64,000 bases of DNA from Oryza sativa Japonica Group (Eukaryota > Streptophyta > Magnoliopsida > Poales > Poaceae). A model generated the notes under the pieces. It searched no databases and was not told the origin of the DNA. It saw only the letters and a program-made list of their open reading frames with translations. Below, piece by piece: positions 22,893 through 38,535 of this stretch (positions are counted from its first letter, which is position 1; each line of letters begins with the position of its first letter). The position numbers were made by a program, and so were the translations under genes. Location of the stretch: NCBI RefSeq assembly GCF_034140825.1, contig NC_089042.1, positions 2,963,501 to 3,027,500 of the forward strand. The letters are read 5' to 3'.

Positions 22893-25800
22893 ATGACCGG
22901 CGCCGCCGCATGGCCGGTCTGCACCATCTGCTACGAGGACCTCCGCCCGCTCTCCGACCAGCACCTCCACTGCCTCCCCGCCTGCGGCCACGTCTTCCAC
23001 GCCCTCTGGTTCGTCCTCCACCTCGCTCCTCCTCCTCTTCGAATCGATCCGGCAATGGCGGTCTGGATGATTCTTCTTGAATCTTGAGCAGTTTGGAGCA
23101 ATGGCTGGAGTACTGCCCGGGCGGGAAGAAGAAGCTCACCTGCCCCATCTGCAAGCAGCCATGCGGCGCCGCCCACCCACCGACCCGCCTCTTCTTCCAA
23201 TCCACCGGCGCGTGCCCCACGCAGACCGCCTCCTCCTCCCCCTCGCGGCACGAGCCCACCGATGGCGGCGCCGACCGGGATGAGCTCGCCGCCGAGGTCG
23301 CGCGGCTGGAGCAGAAGGCCGCCTCCCTCGGCAGGGTGCTCGACGAGCAGCGCGACGGGATCCAGAAGCTCAACGCCGAGGCGAGCGCTGCTGCTGGCCC
23401 CCCGAATTTGGGTGGATCTTGTGTTGGGTTTGCGTCTCGCTTTGGATTTCTAATGGTTTCTTGGTGATTTTTGGTTCAGGTTGCTATGTGGAGGGAGAAG
23501 GCGGCCGAGGCGGAGGTGATGAAGGAATCGGTCAGGAGGGAGAAAGAATGTGTTCAGCATCTGCTCAATGCGAAAACAGAGGTAAAATCGATCGATTCAG
23601 CACCTGATGTTTGATGGATTAGTGGATTGATGAAATTGCATTTGTACTTCATGACAGGAATTGTCAAGGAAGTCATCAGAATGTGGCAGGTTGCAGGAGA
23701 AGGGCCTCTCATTGGCGAAGGAACTTGCAGCATTGAAGCTGTATGTTTGTTCATTTCCACCTGAAAGATGCAAATGTTTGTGTTTGATAAGTGGAATGTA
23801 TTTAGTTTTTAGAGTATAATTTGTTTTGTCCATTAGGTCGACAGATATGAACCTTCAGGAGGAAGAGATCCTTAAGTTGGCATCACTTGGTAACCATGGA
23901 AATGCTGCGAATGCGGTTGATGTTTTGACGAGATCTCTTGCTCTTCGGAACAAGTAAAATTTCCTCTTTATTATACTTATCTTGAAGCGGTGTGTTTATG
24001 GTTAATTGCATGCCTTTAAGCATAATTAACTGATGATAGGGTTTATTAACCACTTATGTACTTGTTATGCTGGTAATAGTTGACCAATAACTGAAAGCAT
24101 GCTATCTGCTTTAGCTTTCTGTGTCGAATAGTATATGCAAATGGATGCAGAGCTTTGTACTTTATCGAAGTGTGAGGTTATCAAACATAAATTGTAGTGA
24201 GTGCTTGTGTTACAAGATTTATGGGGGTTTTATGGTCAATTTTGAGAATGAAATAAACATTCTTGATAAGCGAAATAGTTTGGATTGTATATTGATTAGT
24301 GATGGTAATAGGCTAATAGCACTTACAGAATGTACTGAGGGATGCAGATGATTTTTTTCCTAGTACAATTAGATGCACATACTCAACACACAATACAATG
24401 CGCACACATAGGCATGCAGGTTATATACAGGCCAAAGAACATACTTAACTTCATTGATTGTTCAACCAAGCTGTTCTCTATGCCAATTGGATGTGTTTAA
24501 CACTAGTGAAAATTTTACTGAACATGATGAAGCTTAATAAGGCTACTGCTCCATGATTGGAATGCTTCAGTAACACGTTATTTTCCCTCTAAAAAAAGTA
24601 ACACGGTCTTTTTAGGAGCTACAAAGAATTGATGATCCAATGCAATGTTCTGGGAAGATCAGAATCTCGTTCCCAGCAGAGGTTTGAGAAGGCAAAAGAA
24701 CTCATTAAGAAGTTAAAGGTAAGTCCATACGGGGGGTATCTTTTTGCTGGATGTGTATTTTCAGTGCAGATAACCCTTTTTAACTACAGGCAAGAGTACA
24801 AGACCTTGAGAAGGAACAAGAAGAAAAAGAAAATGGTGTGATTAGGGACCTGAGGTCTGCAAAGAAATTTAAAGCTGACCAGACAAATTCAGGAAATACC
24901 ACAGTTAATAATGGTTTCTCGGGTCTTGCTGCTGGATGTGGAGATTATCCGATGAAGCTCGATGAAGTGGTGCAGGATCCATGCGACAAGCCTGGGCCAT
25001 CACCTGAAGCTAAAAATGACCTGAATATAAAAGACAAAATGGACGACAAGCATGCGGATGTGATTGACTTAGATGCTGATGATTCTGTCTTCCAACATGA
25101 ACACAAGAAAGGACTTTCTGCCAAACCATTTGGGAACGATGGTAACGATTTGGATTTCAAAAGTCGGTCTAGTCTTCAAGAACATTATAGGAAGGAATCC
25201 ATAACATGCAAGACATATGTAGCAGAGGAAAATTCCTTTCTAAAACCTTCCATGGTAACTGAAAGATCAGCACTTCAGGAGAGCTTTACCACAAACAAAC
25301 TTCAAAGCTTTCAAGAAACTCCTGTTCTAAGAAGTATGAAAGCTACAACTTCGACATGGGAGAAAGAAACACTGACGATTGATGGCATCTCTAAACAAGC
25401 TACTAGAATGGCTCCTGGCACTGGACCCCAGCAGGTTCACAATTTCAATTCTCTTTCAGGTAAGTTATTGTATGGTCCATCAAGCAGAGATAACTTCTGA
25501 ATTTAAGTTGCATAATAATATGCATATTCAAGTTCACAGGGCTATTTTTCTTTTCAACATTCTAATTTTCAGGGGGAAGAGGCATAGAACATAAATTTGA
25601 CCAATATTTCTAATGAATGAGTACTTGATTCTGAAAAAATGCTTAACAAACTTTCTGTTTAATGACCTCCTTTTCTTATTACCAATTCTTTGAATATACT
25701 GATGTTCCTTTTTCAGCACATGTACTTAACAACATTGTTTGAAGCAAATTGTGTTTTGTTTACAACCAGATGACTTCCAAATACCAATTAGAAATCTTGG

Positions 25801-26152
25801 TGGAGAGGGAACAGGAAAAAGCGTCGGCAAATGGTGCAAGGGCGTAGCTACCCCTGGATCTCTCAACACAAATGCAAATAAAAGGAATCTGATCGCCGTA
25901 GGGCCAGACGGACGTGGGGGAAAGGTCAAAATTTTGAGAGATCTTGGCAAATTCCAAGTCAGTTTGATAAGTTTTCCTCATCTCCTTCCTTGTCAGACAG
26001 TAAAGTAGTTTTGTCTCATAACTAACCACCTGCATCAATCTCTGCAATGTTTGCTGCAGGATAGCAAGACTCAAGCACTATGGCCTAAGGCACAGAAGGT
26101 TGGAAGCAGAGGTGGGCAATCTCAGATAGATCATTTCTTTGGGAAGAGATGA
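22893..26152 (+). CDS. TRAIP-like RING E3 ubiquitin ligase with PIP box, 586 aa
   Basis: Nine exons: 22893-23008, 23092-23380, 23480-23581, 23658-23740, 23837-23953, 24616-24718, 24790-25459, 25770-25957 and 26060-26152; frame is kept across every junction. The N-terminal RING has C10, C13, C31, H33, H36, C39, C56 and C59 (CTICYEDL ... CPICKQPC). Coiled-coil sequence follows to about residue 290 (DELAAEVARLEQKAASL, VAMWREKAAEAEVMKESV). A Ser-rich linker leads to a conserved end, where QSQIDHFF (576-583) is a PCNA-interacting (PIP) box. RING plus coiled coil plus C-terminal PIP box is the layout of TRAIP, a nuclear ligase that acts on stalled replisomes and DNA crosslinks. Intron 2 appears to start with GC rather than GT (GAG|GCGAGC), chosen because it joins the coiled coil in frame. 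Family call strong; the activity in plants is inferred. Confidence 0.9.
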
Positions 26153-27890
26153 TCCTGCTGCGCAAGCTATGCTAATATATACCACTTTCAAACTCTTGCC
26201 TCTGTTGCTGCGGTCAAATTCTGTTTGGAGAACTATTTGATGTCCTGCATCTGTACTTGTGTAGAATCCATTGCACTTAAGGTGAAAGCTGAATCCAAAT
26301 TTCGCAGTGTCATCACTATTGGGCCTGAGGGGATAGATAGAGCTTGTAAACAATGAGCTGTGTAGGAAACCTGAATTCCTCTGTTCCTCAGAGGCTCAGG
26401 TGGTCATGTGTACCACATTGCTAAACATTGTGTATTGATAGAGCTGAGGAGATAACAGGTGGCTTAGCTCACTTGATCCACATGCAAATACATTGCAAGC
26501 TGCCCTTTGGCTAAGTCTGAAACCTATTTGGGTTTCATTGTACTGCCAACTACTCCAGCAAAGCAAAGCTGGGAATCACAAGAAAGTTGGACACTGGGTT
26601 GAAGAAAATGACTGCAAGTTTTCCATCTGCCAAATGCCAAATGTTCTTTCATGGTAGGCACTAGAGTAGTATATATGTTCTGGTGTTATCTGGAGTCTGG
26701 AGACTGCAGAGGCTACACAACAGCTGAGCAAAATCCAATCATGGTGAGACACCAAACATGATACCTCAGTCCCTCTATTTAATTTGTGTTTGCTACTGCT
26801 AGTGTTCAACCTCTAGATTCATTGGAAATGATGTTTAGTGGTCAGTGGATAGATGGACTACTAGCTGCTTTGTCTCTCTCCCCCCTCTCAAAAGTACAAG
26901 CCAATTTTTCTTTCTCAAATTCAAAATAGCATGAAACTGTTACTCACTCACCATACAAATATATATCAGCAAACAAGTGACGAATCTTCGAATGCTGATC
27001 TTACCCTCATATGAAACATAGAAAACTTTTCCAAATCTTAAAGAAAAGAAATCTCTCTTTTCGAATATAGGCATCTCACCAAAAACTCCTCTGTTCCAAA
27101 GATCAATTTTTTTTAAAAAAAAATCATAACTACATTCAAACCATTTACACTCTTCTCTGTAAGAAAAAGTTAAGAGTAGCACGCTTCCTAAACTTCTAAA
27201 TAGTATGATTTATTATATAAGAGTTTAGACATAAAAGATCACCTTAGAGAGGTGCCACAGGAAGAAAACCAAATGAATTACAGCATTTTGAGGCCGGCGT
27301 ACAATCATTAAACAGTTTGGGCATCTTCATACGCTTTGCACATGTTAATAATGGAATCGATCACCTGCAATGCAACACCGTGCCATAATCACCATTGAAG
27401 ATTCTAGCATTTCTTTGAAGCAATACCGTATGATTTTCTTTTAAAAAATATTTTTTATATATCAATTATTTATCACAAAATCATCCATCCATTCTTTAGT
27501 TCGGCATGAAGCAAAATACAATTTCCTAGTAGAGCATATATATGCAAAAGATCCAAAGAGGAGAGAAAAAAAAAACAATTCAATTCTCTTCTCAACTCGA
27601 CGGCCATCTTCTTCTTTCTCTCTCCACTCCGTCGCCGCCCCTTGGCCTCCCTCAACGGCCACCGCGCCCCTCCTCCGCCGCCAAATCGCACCCAACCCCT
27701 TCCCCTTTAAACTATTCCACCTATAAGGCCGCGCCGCCGCCGCCGACGAGAGAGACGGCCATGACCTCAGGTTCTCCCTCCTCTCTCCGCCCCCCCGCAA
27801 CTTCCTGAAATTGCATCTAGGTCCCCCTGACGCAGCGATTGTTCCCTCCCTTGGAGAGGTGGCCGTAGCTCTCCGGCGGAAGGCGGCGGA
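26153..27890. other. spacer between the TRAIP-like gene and MDHAR
   Basis: The 3' flank of the TRAIP-like gene, then AT-rich DNA, then the GC-rich MDHAR leader from about 27600. A TATA-like CTATAAGG at 27720-27727 precedes a short GC-rich leader; ATGACC at 27761 is an upstream start in another frame. Confidence 0.4.
27308..27364 (-). other. possible orphan terminal exon
   Basis: On the minus strand TTGCATTGCAG is followed by an open frame of 18 codons, VIDSIINMCKAYEDAQTV, and a stop. The acceptor and the even composition look exon-like, but no upstream exon or donor could be matched before the MDHAR promoter. It may be a fragment of an old gene or chance. Confidence 0.2.
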
Positions 27891-27891
27891 G

Positions 27892-32216
<4,325 letters not shown>

Positions 32217-33927
32217 CTCTCAAGCATCTAGAAAAATTCAGTTTGTGTCCTGTTACATCTTTTAAAACACCGAGACTTCAACAATAATTCTCCACAATCC
32301 CACGGCATTCGTTTATGCGGGATTGTAAAATTCTTAGATGTACCTACGTTCGCATTTCCAATTTGAAATAAACTTGGTTGCCCTTTGAGGGGTTTGATAA
32401 AGATATGATAATGAAACCCATGGAATGTTACTTTCTCTCATTCTCTCCAAACTGTTGTTACCGGTTAAAGAAGGGGTCACTGTAAGTGGGGTCAGCATCC
32501 TGGTAGAAGTTTAATAACGGGTCTGCATACCATGGCTTGTACGAAAGGACGATTTCGTTTTCTGAGCAGTGCTTCACTGATATTCTTGTTTATGCAGTTT
32601 ATATATATATCTAACCTACACAAAACCAGGAATTGTTTGTCCTAGTAGTATTCTCTGTACTAGTTTATGACAAGGCCAAGCCCAAATGATCACCATGACA
32701 ACGTGGTGGAATTATTCTTGTGTCATTTATTTAATCATGGCTCATGTATCTGATAAATACTTGACTTCTCTTATTCTGAATCATACTACTGCATTTTTTT
32801 TTGTTCTATGAAATGGTCATGTACTGCATGTGAGCAGAGTTGCAAATGGAATAAATCGTATTCATGCGAACAGAGTTTCAAATGGAAGTCAGGCAGCCAA
32901 TAATAAATCGCATTCAAATGGACTTCGTTGGGTTCATACATCCAACGGCTTCATAGTTTAAAGACCACAATTAATCAGTTTGCTTGTTCTGCAGCCTAGC
33001 TTTGTTTTCTGCTGATTATTGTAAATTAAGAATTATTAATCACCTGATTCTGTTAGTACAGGCACAAATAACGCTGTCACCCGCAGGACTTGAACTGAAA
33101 TTGGGATTCAAGTTTTTAAGTTACAAAACATAGTAAACTCGTATTTTCTTCCTTTATTATAAGGTTATATAATCACACGTGCTTGATATATTTTTATTCT
33201 GGTGTTTTCACAAATATTGTTTCTGCTGGATAGGTTATGGGTTGGATGCTGATATACTAGTAAAAGAGTTGATTTAGATAAGAAAGAAATTACAGTACTC
33301 TACAAACAGGCAATTCTTGCAAGTTAAAACATGTTGATCAGTTCATATGCATATGATCCATAATTCAATATACCATTCAATATCTATGGCTTGGTTCAAG
33401 AGAAAGTGTTGTGAAATTTACACTCCAATACCTCCATACATGCAAAAATATGATGTGCCATGAATCTTCCTTACATTACTATCATTTTTTAAAAAAAAAA
33501 TCCTTGGAATATGCACAAGAATATAATCTATTTGAATATATGCCTTCGTCACATCCAATCAAACTCTTCCTGGCAGGAGGCCACAAGACAATGCAGGTAA
33601 AACACTGACTCACCATTAATCTCCTTGTTGATACACTATCTGATTAGCTTTTCATCCAGATATTCCTCATCATATTCTCCTAGGCTCTAGGCTCAGACAA
33701 ATGCTTCCAATGCAGCACTGGACTTTGGTGACTCCTTGTTTGGACTATATATATTCAACCAATCTCTAATTAATAATTTTATCCTCTCATTAAACACCTT
33801 ATAAATACCTGTTTTGTAACATGAATGAATCTTCTTAATCACCACCATGAGAAGATCATTGTCAGTGTAGCATTTCAGGAGAAAGTAAAGTGCATTATTA
33901 ACATTGCTGAGAGATTAACCGAGAGAT
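32217..33927. other. MDHAR 3' flank and NIP3;2 upstream region
   Basis: AT-rich, with no coding exon recognised. The NIP gene's leader includes ATAAATACC near 33802 as a weak TATA candidate. Confidence 0.4.
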
Positions 33928-36900
33928 ATGGCTGAGAACATGGTGATGGTGAGTAGTAGTGATGAAAATCACAATCAAGTGGCCATCGACTTGTGCTCGG
34001 CGTCGCCGGTTGACCGGAGCCTCTCCGCCGCCGCCGGCGGCAGCACCACCCCGAGATCACCGGGCTTCTCCATGGTGGTGGTGCCGGTCGAGTCGCCGGA
34101 GAAGACGACTGGCAAACCTCAGACTGACGATCATGATCAGCAGCAAGGGCGTGCCAAAGAGGTGCCACTTGTCAAGAAGGTATTAAGAAAATGTACTCTA
34201 CTAAGTGTTCGATGCTAACTCCGTCCCGTAATAATTGTATTTTTAGGATTTAAGTGTATTCCAAAATAGTTGTCACAATAGAGTATTAATTGTCTCATCA
34301 ATCAATTCTCATTCAAATTTTTTTCTATTCTACCCTTAACCACTCTTACCTATATTTCATTTAATGAGTGGCATCGTAATCTTTTTTTAAAACCTTAATA
34401 TATGATAGTAACCTAAAATTACAATTATTTTAGTATGGAGGTAGTATTTATTTTTTTCTTTGAGAAACACAGTACAAACGTAAACACTCACAACGTGCGT
34501 AAATGCACGCATGCACGCCGTATCCCTATTAGCACCTTTTCGGAAATTTCGGTCTCCTGATGGGAACTAAAAACACAATTTTTTTAATTAAGAAAAAATA
34601 TTCATATGTTTTTACCGGAAAATATACTTTTGAGTCCAAAAATATTAATATGTGGCCAAAATCAGTTCAATTGAACCTTTTCCGTCCAAAATTCCGAGTT
34701 TTGTTTCCATTGTTGCCTGGAGATATATATATTTTTAGTGGAGTGCCGGAAATATTTTGGATTTCCCACATAGAGCCCTCACTACATGGGTCCAATAGGT
34801 TGTTAAAAATTCCTAATTTGTTCGAATTCGGTAAACATAATTGTTCAAATTCAGCCAAAACATGCTCAAGTTCAAAAACTGCAGCAAAACATCATTCAAA
34901 ATTTCCGAAATTTACCAAAATTTCATCTTTTTTTTTCTTGCAATAGGCTGCGGCGGAGTTCATCGGCACGTTCATCCTGGTCTTCACGGTGCTGTCCACC
35001 GTCGTGATGGACGCGCGGCACGGCGGCGCCGAGACCCTCGTCGGCGTGGCGGCGTCGGCGGGGCTGGCCGTCGTCGCCGTCGTCCTCTCCGTGGTGCACA
35101 TCTCGGGCTCCCACCTCAACCCGGCGGTGAGCCTCGCCATGGCCGCGCTCGGCCACCTCCCGCCGGCCCACCTCCTCCCCTACGCGGCGGTGCAGACGGC
35201 GGCCTCCCTCGCCGCCGCGTTCCTCGCCAAGGGCGTGTACCGGCCGGCGCGGCCGGCCGTCATGGCGACCGTGCCGGCCGCCGGCGTCGGCGCCGGCGAG
35301 GCGTTCGTCGTCGAGGTGGCGCTCACCTTCGTGCTCGTGTTCGTCATCACCGCCGTCGCCACTGACCCGAGCTCGGCAAGTGCTCAATCTTTAATATTTT
35401 TCATCTTTTACCGTGCAATTGAAGAGAATTTTGGTCGGATAATTTCAAATTTGGAGATATTTGGAATTTACTCTATTTGAGTAAATTGCGCTTTGCACCA
35501 GGTAAAGTGCATCTAGTTTCACTGTATGAAACAAATCGAAATTTTATCAAATTTTATAAAATATGGATGAAACTGTATGAAACGCGGTCTAAATTAAAAA
35601 AAATCACAAGTTTCTCTCATGGTTTATAAGATTTTTCAATAGTTATATGACACAATCTTGTGCAAAATGGAAATTATTTTGATATACTTGGTGCAAAGTG
35701 AAAATCTATATTACTAAAGCTAAACGGGTGATTGAATCGTACTCACATTGGGAGGGAGAACCGGAGATGTTCTAGAGAATACGGGAAAAAAAAAACTTCA
35801 GGTGGGCACACACCTAGCCCTGACACCCCATTCGCGTGCGCCTGTCCATGGCATCGCTAACCACAAGCGGGTCCAGCTGAAGCCCAGGAGCCCCGATAGC
35901 CACCTGGGCCTTTTGACCATAGCTAGGTTTGCTAGCAACCTAGCTTACGCACACGCATGCATATATGCAATATATGAGAAAGAAATAATGAACTGAAAAA
36001 CAGAAATCTTAAGTGGGAGTTAAAAAATTAGCACACGCCCCAGTTAACACCCTTCCAAATTTTGTGCTTTACAAGGAATGTCTTTTATTCCCTTTGAGAG
36101 CAATATTTGACATCTCCTATTCTAATAGAGAACTGCTACATATACCATGAAACCTCTTACGATCAACGTATGATGCATGTGGCAAATGTGGGGCCCAGCA
36201 TGTTTCCATAGCCCAATCATACGCATGCAAGACATGATCGTAAAAAAATCGTACCTATTCTATCGTATGCATAGCAATTTCCATTCTAATATTATTGTCA
36301 TCCATTCATTATTGTTTTCTCCGTATTTAAATATATGACATTGCTAAGATATGGGCATAATATTAAACAATCCGGCACTAAAGAAAAACTATAAATACTT
36401 TATTCTTAAATATTCTATATGCGACCACACATAAAAGACTATTAAGTACTTCTTCCGTTTCACGATGTAAGTCATTACATTGTGAAACGGAGGGAGTAGT
36501 ATATACAGGCTATAAAATAGAAAGCGTGTCAGGCACGCTAACTTTCTAGTATATATTAAACCTGGTGCAAAATGAAACAAGAATACATTCTACCCGGTGT
36601 AAAGTGGAATTTACTCAATTTTGTTTGAATTTGTGCAGAGCAAGGAGCTGGTGGCCATTGCGATTGCTGCAGCGATCATGATGAACGCTCTCGTCGGAGG
36701 GTACGTACGTGAGAATGACAAATTAATCATAATTTTAAGCTCATTACATTTGCTTTATTTGGATCAAGAAGAAATGCTAATAATATTTGGGAATTATTCA
36801 GGCCGTCGACGGGGCCGTCGATGAACCCGGCGAGGACGATCGGGGCGGCGGTGGCGACGGGCGAGTACAGGCAAATGTGGATCTACCTCGTCGCGCCGCC

Positions 36901-36949
36901 GCTCGGCGCCATCGCCGGAGCAGCCACTTACACTCTCATCAAGCCCTAA
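33928..36949 (+). CDS. NIP3;2: NIP3-type aquaglyceroporin (NIP3;2-like), 296 aa
   Basis: Four exons: 33928-34179, 34947-35375, 36639-36700 and 36802-36949. A long hydrophilic N terminus (1-84) precedes six membrane helices. The two NPA boxes are [12 protein letters not shown] (NPA 141-143) and [11 protein letters not shown] (NPA 256-258, filter Arg259). NIPs are plasma-membrane channels for small neutral solutes; the NIP3 group is linked to boric acid and arsenite. Exon 2 ends TCG|GCAAGT, so intron 2 is a GC-AG intron; joining it to AGCAAGGAGCTG restores [12 protein letters not shown], in line with [12 protein letters not shown] of its paralogs. Exon 2 is much richer in GC (Ala/Val codons) than the paralogs at 39.8 and 47.2 kb. 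Introns 1 and 2 have grown through MITE and SINE insertion. Family certain; the number 3;2 is from memory. Confidence 0.93.
34217..34446. mobile_element. MITE in NIP3;2 intron 1
   Basis: CTCCGTCCCGTAATAATTGT at the left pairs with ACAATTATTTTAGTATGGAG at the right, and GTAGTA closes the element. It is about 230 bp, AT-rich and non-coding. Confidence 0.65.
34455..34560 (-). mobile_element. 3' fragment of the rice SINE family, reversed
   Basis: Read on the minus strand it gives AAAAGGTGCTAATAGGGATA, CGTGCATGCGTGCATTTACG and TTTGTACTGTGTTTCTCA, the 3' half of the SINE seen at 14877-15162. Its 5' half is missing. Confidence 0.65.
35477..36619. mobile_element. inverted-repeat element filling NIP3;2 intron 2
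   Basis: TTGAGTAAATTGCGCTTTGC and, in reverse at the other end, TTGAGTAAATTCCACTTTAC are terminal inverted repeats; both continue into CACC(A/G)GGTA. The 1.14-kb body is non-coding, contains GGTGCAAAGTG/GGTGCAAAATG repeats and further inserts, including a 52-bp Stowaway remnant. It makes up most of the 1.26-kb intron. Confidence 0.6.
36447..36498. mobile_element. 52-bp Stowaway remnant made of two fused ends
   Basis: TTCCGTTTCACGATGTAAGT and ACATTGTGAAACGGAGGGAG face each other with almost no spacer, bordered by TA. The full-length relative is at 59095-59249. It looks like an internal deletion that left only the terminal repeats. Confidence 0.75.
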
Positions 36950-37414
36950 TCTCATCTTAATTTCTTCTCATTTCTTCTTGTAGATGGTGGTGAATGTGTT
37001 CTTGTGTAGTATTAATATTAAATTAGTTGTATTTTTTCGATTGATTCTAGTATTATGAATGGTTGGATTCTTACATTTCAGCATAACATTGATGAGCTAG
37101 TTAGTGGTGATATGATAATTACATGCATAACCAATCTCATAATGCATGCATTTATAATCTTGTGGTTGTTATTTCTGGAGATTGGGAACTACCAGATGGT
37201 GATTTGTCAGTGTGAGAGACAGACAAACTGATCTTTCAAAACCAGGAAACAAAACATTATCGCAACATGAGAACATGAGAGTGTTAATAACAACACTTTG
37301 AATCGCATAGATTCAGTGAGTTGCAGTTGTACGTTTAAAAGAAGCAGAAGGATAGATGTATTAAACACATCAAGTTGCTAGTTGATGGACAACGCAAATA
37401 TTTCCTTAAAAAAT

Positions 37415-37808
37415 AGAGTAAATTTCACAAAACTACATGTTTTATAGTCCAAATTATAGAAAACTATATACATATTGACACGTGGCACTCAAGTACATAT
37501 ATTTTGGTAGTGTAGTTTCACAAAACCACACTATCAATGAACAGATTCACATGTAAGATGACATAGTTGTTTCACTTAGGATGAGGACGTGGCATCCTAT
37601 TAATTTCGTGCGATGGCTGGTAATAGGATGCCACGTTCTTGTCCTAAGTGGAACACCCACGTCATATCACGGCTGAATCCATTAATTGATAGTGTGGTTT
37701 TGTGAAACTATACTACCAAAATATACGTACTTAAGCGCCAAGTGTCAAAGTGTGTGTGGTTTTCTACAATTTGGACCACAAAACATATAGTTTTGTGAAA
37801 TTTACTCT
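37415..37808. mobile_element. foldback MITE, 394 bp, inverted along nearly its whole length
   Basis: AGAGTAAATTTCACAAAACT at the left matches AGTTTTGTGAAATTTACTCT at the right. Inner blocks also pair: TATATTTTGGTAGTGTAGTT with AACTATACTACCAAAATATA, and GGACGTGGCATCCTATTA with TAATAGGATGCCACGTTC. The whole element can fold into one long hairpin. It lies 0.5 kb downstream of NIP3;2. Confidence 0.8.
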
Positions 37809-37989
37809 AAAAAAATGAATGTACAAATATCAGACCAACCCAAAATTAAAATTACATTGGTGGCATCTGCACTACAGCATTTCCTAACATGCCACTTGGT
37901 CATGAATAAAAAGAATTTGATGTATTTACATTTGGCTGAAATTCATCGATCGGTAAGTTCCAAGAACCATGGAACTCCTGCTGCAAAAG

Positions 37990-38269
37990 TACTCCCTCCG
38001 TCCCAGAATATAAGAAGTTTTAGGGTTGGGTATGATTATTAAGAAAGTAGGCTTCTTATAGGGTTGGATACGATTATTAAGAAAGTAAGTAGAAATGAGT
38101 GGTAGAGGGTTATGATTGGATGAGTAGTGGAGGTAGGTGTAAAAAGTGAATGATGGAGGATGGTGATGGATGGTGATTGATTAGAAAGAGAATGTTGATG
38201 GACAATTTGTTATATTTTGGGACAAATCCTGAGGGCTAAAAGTTATTATATTTTGAGACAGAGGGAGTA
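37990..38269. mobile_element. MITE with TACTCCCTCCGTCCC ends
   Basis: The left end TACTCCCTCCGTCCCAGAAT faces the right end ATATTTTGAGACAGAGGGAG. The interior repeats AGGGTTGG(A/G)TA(C/T)GATTATTAAG twice. About 280 bp, non-coding. Confidence 0.7.
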
Positions 38270-38377
38270 CATCGTTTCGGTTAGTCACAAGTATATATAT
38301 ATACAGACATATATGTACCTAGAAGAAATAAATTTAGTAATTTGCATGAATCTCTCCATAATTTTTGTTCTACGTGT

Positions 38378-38535
38378 TTGTAACTAAAGTTTATTCCAAC
38401 ATATGCCCCAGTGCCAGCAATTGATTTGATGGCAACCCTGTTGCTCTCGCTTGGCTCCATTGTCGGCACACCAACTGCTGCAACACTACCATTGCTTTCC
38501 TTCTCTTCCCTACTCATCTCAAAGGCCATGAGCAA
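38378..38535 (-). pseudogene. NIP3 relic: exon 1 fused to the end of exon 4
   Basis: On the minus strand the frame reads MAFEMSREEKESNGSVAAVG, then PTMEPSESNRVAIKS, joined directly to [15 protein letters not shown]. The first part matches the N-terminal exon of the neighbouring NIPs (compare [12 protein letters not shown] and GDQSNRIAI). The second matches their last codons ([13 protein letters not shown]) and runs through the former stop. Both pore boxes and all membrane helices are missing. The leader just upstream (ATCCAAGTTCGGAAATTCAG) also resembles the NIP3 leaders. It lies inverted between two NIP3 genes. It is best explained as a duplicated copy with a large internal deletion; a functional peptide is unlikely. 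Confidence 0.75.
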
